Source: Branchiostoma floridae
Taxonomy: Eukaryota > Chordata > Leptocardii > Amphioxiformes > Branchiostomatidae
Assembly (NCBI RefSeq): GCF_000003815.2
Contig: NC_049982.1
Span: forward strand, 11,696,515 to 11,760,514
Direction of reading: 5' to 3'
Length of the DNA stretch: 64,000 bases
The notes below the pieces were generated by a model. That model searched no databases, had not been told where the DNA came from, and saw nothing but the letters and a program-made list of their open reading frames with translations. The position numbers and the translations under genes are program-made. The stretch's first letter is position 1. Every line of letters begins with the position of its first letter. Positions 62,001 through 64,000 of the stretch are shown piece after piece.

Positions 62001-62452
62001 ACATCTTTATATGTCTATTTTGCAAAATGTTTGTCCACCCCCAGAAGCAAAATTCCATCAAAGGATGGAAGGACAGACGCTGGCTAGAACCCTGCATGTA
62101 AAACAGCACTGAAACTTTCAATTTATCTCATTGAAGTGGCGCCCCCTACCTGTGCCGCCAAAGCTTGCAGCTCGCTCTGCTGTATTATCTTGACATTTGC
62201 AGGTTTGGTCCAGGTGGATTCTCTGGACCGAGCGTTGTAGTAGTACACCTTCCCTTCAGGAGTCTTGTTCTCCACCCAGATCTCCTGGTTAGGGTCTAGT
62301 GTGGGGGGCTGGGCGCTTGGGGATGCCTGGGTGGTGGAGGCCGTGGCAGGGGGCTGCATGGGGGGAGGCTGCATGTTGGGCGGCGGCTGACCAGGTGGTG
62401 GGATCATCGGGGGCGGCATGCCCGGCATAGGGGGTGGCATCATGGGCGGTCT
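29040..62452 (-). CDS. TCERG1: TCERG1 (CA150) transcription elongation regulator 1, 5'-incomplete, 18 exons in window
   Basis: Exons in coding order: 62150-62452, 61612-61717, 54057-54299, 51901-52125, 48658-48773, 45625-45725, 36758-36906, 36357-36417, 36172-36028, 35909-35854, 35577-35425, 35051-34901, 33902-33738, 32145-31963, 31475-31296, 30891-30808, 30176-30076, 29244-29040. Every junction keeps phase, giving 908 codons plus TAG. Three WW domains and six FF domains follow each other as in human TCERG1, and the C-terminus ends in a conserved PPPPP and TASEPTRR tail. TCERG1 is a nuclear factor: WW domains bind proline-rich splicing factors such as SF1, and FF domains bind the phosphorylated RNA polymerase II C-terminal domain, linking elongation to splicing. 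The N-terminal exons lie beyond 64000. The Gln-Ala repeat of the vertebrate protein is absent. Two assembly gaps fall in introns only. Confidence 0.96.
31010..31145 (+). repeat. Dispersed repeat, copy A (related to 39450-39605)
   Basis: Both copies share, in order, GGGAGCC-ATGTT-TTGA-TTT, TCATCAGTTT, GTCA, TTCAGA, AAA-TTTC-GTCC and GA-GACTGCC/GACAGCC. They are diverged, in the same orientation, and lie in introns on the antisense strand of TCERG1. Confidence 0.5.
31861..31885 (+). repeat. (GTCAA)n microsatellite
   Basis: Five GTCAA units lie just after the exon at 31963-32145 in the TCERG1 reading direction (intronic). Confidence 0.9.
32375..32586. mobile_element. Inverted-repeat MITE-like element, 212 bp, GCGG-rich
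   Basis: It starts TACTGTAAATG and ends CATTTACAGTA, an 11-bp perfect terminal inverted repeat. Inside, it carries repeated ATTCGCGG / CCGCGAA motifs in both orientations. It is non-coding and intronic in TCERG1. A decayed fragment of the same family is visible at 47431-47467. Confidence 0.75.
33141..33240. other. Assembly gap (100 N)
   Basis: Exactly 100 N bases lie in the TCERG1 intron between the exons at 33738-33902 and 31963-32145. The protein aligns across the junction with no missing residues, so no exon is likely to be lost here. Confidence 1.
34281..34380. other. Assembly gap (100 N)
   Basis: Exactly 100 N bases lie in the TCERG1 intron between the exons at 34901-35051 and 33738-33902. 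Coding continuity is intact across it. Confidence 1.
36758..36906 (-). CDS. TCERG1: TCERG1 exon with WW3
   Basis: The 149-bp exon encodes [20 protein letters not shown] and the following [13 protein letters not shown], near-identical to vertebrate WW3. It is separated from the preceding exon by the largest intron in the window (8.7 kb). Confidence 0.96.
39450..39605 (+). repeat. Dispersed repeat, copy B (related to 31010-31145)
   Basis: Same family as 31010-31145, in the same orientation. This copy has a T8-G6 tract (about 39546-39559) absent from the other. Confidence 0.5.
45347..45405. repeat. Inverted repeat with about 24-bp arms
   Basis: TGGATATGATTTTGGAAACG (left) pairs with the right arm, which contains CGTTTCCAAAATCGTATCCA. 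Only one mismatch is seen in the arms. The centre is CAATTGACCAAATG. It is probably the core of a fold-back element and lies about 220 bp after the TCERG1 exon at 45625-45725 in the reading direction. Confidence 0.7.
45625..45725 (-). CDS. TCERG1: TCERG1 exon before WW3
   Basis: The 101-bp exon continues the charged linker and ends [13 protein letters not shown] plus TG of the first WW3 tryptophan codon. The phrase KPVAT-PGTPW is strongly conserved with vertebrates, which fixes the splice site. Confidence 0.94.
47431..47467 (+). repeat. Decayed fragment of the GCGG-rich inverted-repeat element
   Basis: GTGTCACCGCAAAAACCGCAAACATTAA corresponds in two pieces to GTGGTCACCGCG and AAAACCGCGAACATTAAT at 32528-32557. 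Differences are mainly CG to CA, the signature of CpG decay in an older copy. Confidence 0.6.
48247..48525 (+). mobile_element. Non-LTR retrotransposon (LINE) reverse transcriptase C-terminal remnant
   Basis: The open frame contains [17 protein letters not shown] and then [19 protein letters not shown]. This resembles the conserved tail of LINE ORF2 proteins (CR1/Jockey type), where an FxPR-x-x-x-LWNSLP-like motif follows a list of antigen-like P-x-x-R residues. The frame stops at 48520-48522 and no RT catalytic domain is present upstream, so it is a 3'-end fragment, antisense to TCERG1. Assignment to a clade is not possible from this piece. Confidence 0.6.
48658..48773 (-). CDS. TCERG1: TCERG1 exon, acidic Glu/Lys-rich linker
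   Basis: The 116-bp exon encodes a charged segment rich in Glu and Lys ([22 protein letters not shown]). It corresponds to the acidic linker between WW2 and WW3 of vertebrate TCERG1. Phases match both neighbours. Confidence 0.88.
48774..51900 (-). other. TCERG1 intron
   Basis: It contains copy 2 of a dispersed repeat (49630-49930) and a long non-repetitive block (about 50640-51060) with TAAT, TGACAG and CGATTGACG motifs that could be regulatory. No exon is seen. Confidence 0.45.
49630..49930 (+). repeat. Dispersed repeat, copy 2
   Basis: Partner of 27800-28080: phrases AGAAGTGACA, GAGGTAGC-ATGAG, AATGCAGGAA, GACACTTTAAT, TTTTGAGAACTTAA and GTCATC occur in the same order and orientation. Confidence 0.45.
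51901..52125 (-). CDS. TCERG1: TCERG1 exon with WW2
   Basis: The 225-bp exon has acceptor CTTTCCAG and donor GTAAGC. WW2 is [19 protein letters not shown] followed by STWEKP (about 51965-52062). In vertebrates WW2 is the main splicing-factor-binding WW domain. Confidence 0.95.
52126..54056 (-). other. TCERG1 intron
   Basis: No exon is seen. It contains a 15-base G run (53631-53645), which may form a quadruplex or mark assembly uncertainty, and otherwise unremarkable AT-rich sequence. Confidence 0.5.
54057..54299 (-). CDS. TCERG1: TCERG1 exon, Pro/Met/Gly-rich linker
   Basis: The 243-bp exon starts after TTTGCAG and encodes [18 protein letters not shown] and similar motifs, like the FRVPLPG-type region before WW2 of vertebrate TCERG1 (here [10 protein letters not shown]). 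Donor GTAATG. Confidence 0.92.
54300..61611 (-). other. Large TCERG1 intron (7.3 kb)
   Basis: It contains an ATCT microsatellite (54881-54900) and a recent 104-bp tandem duplication (60418-60625). Regulatory-looking blocks occur at about 55080-55450 and 57040-57400. A 105-codon open frame at 57080-57397 has no recognisable domain and is antisense to TCERG1. No exon is supported. Confidence 0.45.
60418..60625 (+). repeat. Tandem duplication, 2 x 104 bp
   Basis: The two copies (60418-60521 and 60522-60625) begin GGGGGTGTATCAAATGCTG and end TTGAAATTTTGCA. I see one mismatch (CACTAATCT against CACTTATCT). The near identity indicates a recent event or an assembly duplication. Confidence 0.9.
61612..61717 (-). 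CDS. TCERG1: TCERG1 exon, Thr/Ser/Ala-rich linker
   Basis: The 106-bp exon encodes a low-complexity T/S/A/P linker ending QAPPQP, phase 1 at its donor (GTAAGG). It corresponds to the STP-rich region of vertebrate TCERG1 between WW1 and WW2. Confidence 0.88.
61857..62094. mobile_element. hAT-type non-autonomous element, 238 bp, with 8-bp target-site duplication
   Basis: The left end is CAGTGTTCTAGCTAGC, and the right end (minus strand) is CAGGGTTCTAGCCAGC. Flanks are CATGTAAT (61849-61856) and CATGTAAA (62095-62102), a 7/8 match to an 8-bp duplication. CAG(T/G)G termini plus an 8-bp duplication fit the hAT superfamily. It is non-coding and lies 55 bp after the WW1 exon donor of TCERG1. Confidence 0.8.
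62150..62452 (-). CDS. TCERG1: TCERG1 exon with Pro/Met-rich tract and WW1
   Basis: Acceptor CATTCCAG and donor GTAGGG give a 101-codon, phase-0 exon. It encodes PPPM/PGM repeats, a short Thr/Ser linker, then WW1 (about 62200-62285; [18 protein letters not shown] with the second Trp in STWTKP). It ends at [11 protein letters not shown], the point where the vertebrate protein begins its Gln-Ala repeat. Confidence 0.95.
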
Positions 62453-64000
62453 CTGGAATGGAAGAAATGTTGTCACTGTTAAACATGAAGTACATATAGA
62501 AGGAATCGTACCTCAGTACGGTAAAGCATTTAGTGGTTGACAAAACATAGTACAGTCCATTTCACACATCACATACTCCACTCTCTGGCACATTCCATCC
62601 TCAGGATGTGAACACTGGCCAAGTACCAGTGTTCACTATCTGTCAGCCTGCCAAAGAAATTTGGTTCCGTGTCAGATGAAGTTCTTTCCATCTACCAATC
62701 TCCTGTTGAAACTTAGCCCAGGAGCAAGCTTGCACCCCGGCCAGCAGGAACAAACTTGAACACACATCAGCACAAACAAACACTGTCATTATCACAAAGA
62801 TAATAAGTTTGTTGATAAACTACAGTTGCCATTTTATGTGTCAGGTACTGCAGTGCTAACAGATTTATTCCTTTCTAATTCTGTTCATTTGTTCATGCGA
62901 CAGGTTGCATATTACAAAGATCGTGATCAGACATCAGACATCACCATTACCAAGATTTTCAAAGCTACGTTACCTGCAGTAAGGAACCTTTTCCTTCATA
63001 TAGTTCAAGCAGATACCTTCTACTTACTCCCACTATCATGTTATTAGCTTTCATGTAAAAGACCAAAGCACAAGCTGCATTACATACATCATAAATATGT
63101 GGGGGCAATATCCCATGGGGGATTTCTGTCTAACTTTGGATATCTTTGATATCTAGCTTGGATAACAGGCCAGCTCACTTTTCAGGTTACCTGAGCTCCA
63201 CTTGAGCGAGGGAATACTCACTGATTTGCAAACACACGGAGGACTGATTCTACACCCTGTGGTTTTCTTACAAATATGGTGCAACAAACAGATGGGTGTG
63301 AAATGTGATGAGAAGGGACCTGATCCTTAAAAGGCCTTCCATCTGCATTTCTGTTCCGCTAGAATGGATCGCTCATTGCACTCGGCTGCGCGCACGAAGC
63401 ATAAAGAAGACTGGAGAGGGTGCTTGGTGTACCATGCAAGCCTAATGTGCTATTGGAGTCGTCCTCTTGATATCAGCTTTCAGCTCAGTGACTTTTAGTG
63501 TGCTCAGGCTGCCACAAAAGCTGTAGTCTTACATACAGTATCTGGACAGAAATCTGTGTGGTGGATACAGGTTGATTTTACATGTATGGCAGTAAGTCCT
63601 GTTGGTTGTCTTGCTTATGAGATTGGCTGTCCTTACTTTTACAATAGTTTCTGACAGAAACATACTGCCAAAAAGACAAAATGATAAAGCTGCTTCACTG
63701 AGCAATGCAGATTTGATCAAATTAAACCTTTTCTACAAATATCAGATTCTTCTGACATCACCAAAAGGTTTGTGATATCATAAAGGTTTTTGGAATAACC
63801 AGCCCAATGCAGTAGTCATACTGAACACAAGTTGGTTCTCGAGGACATCAAGCTGGCACCTCTCCCTGTTTCAAGCTCCCCAAAAAGTTTTCAAATGCTA
63901 TTGTCATATTGATATCATCTAAACAGACGACATGTGTACTACACAGTTCAGTAGATAAGAATCCATCTGATGACAGTCTCGCTGTATCACTGATTGATCT
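62453..64000 (-). other. TCERG1 intron reaching the window edge
   Basis: No further exon with a good donor in the right phase was found up to 64000, so the first coding exons must lie outside. A perfect hairpin with 11-bp arms (GTGAACACTGG) lies at 62608-62636. Confidence 0.5.
62608..62636. repeat. Perfect hairpin, 11-bp arms
   Basis: GTGAACACTGG (62608-62618), a 7-base loop, then CCAGTGTTCAC (62626-62636). Confidence 0.8.

Overview
This is a eukaryotic nuclear window. It has canonical GT-AG introns, long intronic and intergenic stretches, fold-back and hAT-type short elements, and metazoan multidomain proteins. The gene content is an animal TCERG1, a SAXO-type axonemal protein and two tandem TRIM-NHL ligases. 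Together with intron sizes of a few hundred bases to several kb and the style of the short inverted-repeat elements, this points to an invertebrate deuterostome, most likely a cephalochordate (amphioxus, Branchiostoma). The organism call is inference. Two 100-base N runs mark assembly gaps.

Layout: 1-3847 holds no recognised gene. It may contain the end of an upstream 3' UTR, and it contains a degenerate array of about 290-bp units. 3848-10981 (+) is a TRIM-NHL E3 ubiquitin ligase gene of 8 exons (about 930 aa: P/S/T-rich tail, RING, two B-boxes, coiled coil, NHL propeller). 13531-16637 (+) is a tandem paralogue of 4 exons (about 691 aa). It lacks the second B-box and the long N-terminal tail, and it is interrupted by an apparent one-base frameshift near 14250-14262. 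18005-26542 (+) is a SAXO1/2-like (FAM154) microtubule-stabiliser gene of 12 exons and 527 aa. All exon phases agree. 29040-62452 (-) is the 3' part of TCERG1 (CA150), with 18 exons in the window and 908 codons. It has three WW and six FF domains, and the 5' exons lie beyond 64000. SAXO and TCERG1 are convergent.

The four genes do not form one pathway. The TRIM pair arose by duplication and probably act as ubiquitin ligases with NHL propellers. SAXO acts in cilia and flagella. TCERG1 couples transcription elongation to splicing.

The most interesting observations are: (i) the two adjacent TRIM-NHL paralogues share no intron position in their aligned regions; (ii) the second lacks B-box 2 and carries a frameshift; (iii) SAXO exon 11, with its 3' splice site, exists in two extra decayed tandem copies that could act as in-frame terminal exons; (iv) two hAT-type non-autonomous elements have readable 8-bp target-site duplications; (v) long TCERG1 introns contain regulatory-looking blocks, which is worth testing because human TCERG1 lies close to POU4F3. 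I found no prokaryote-style system, CRISPR array, viral gene or clearly new multi-gene system.
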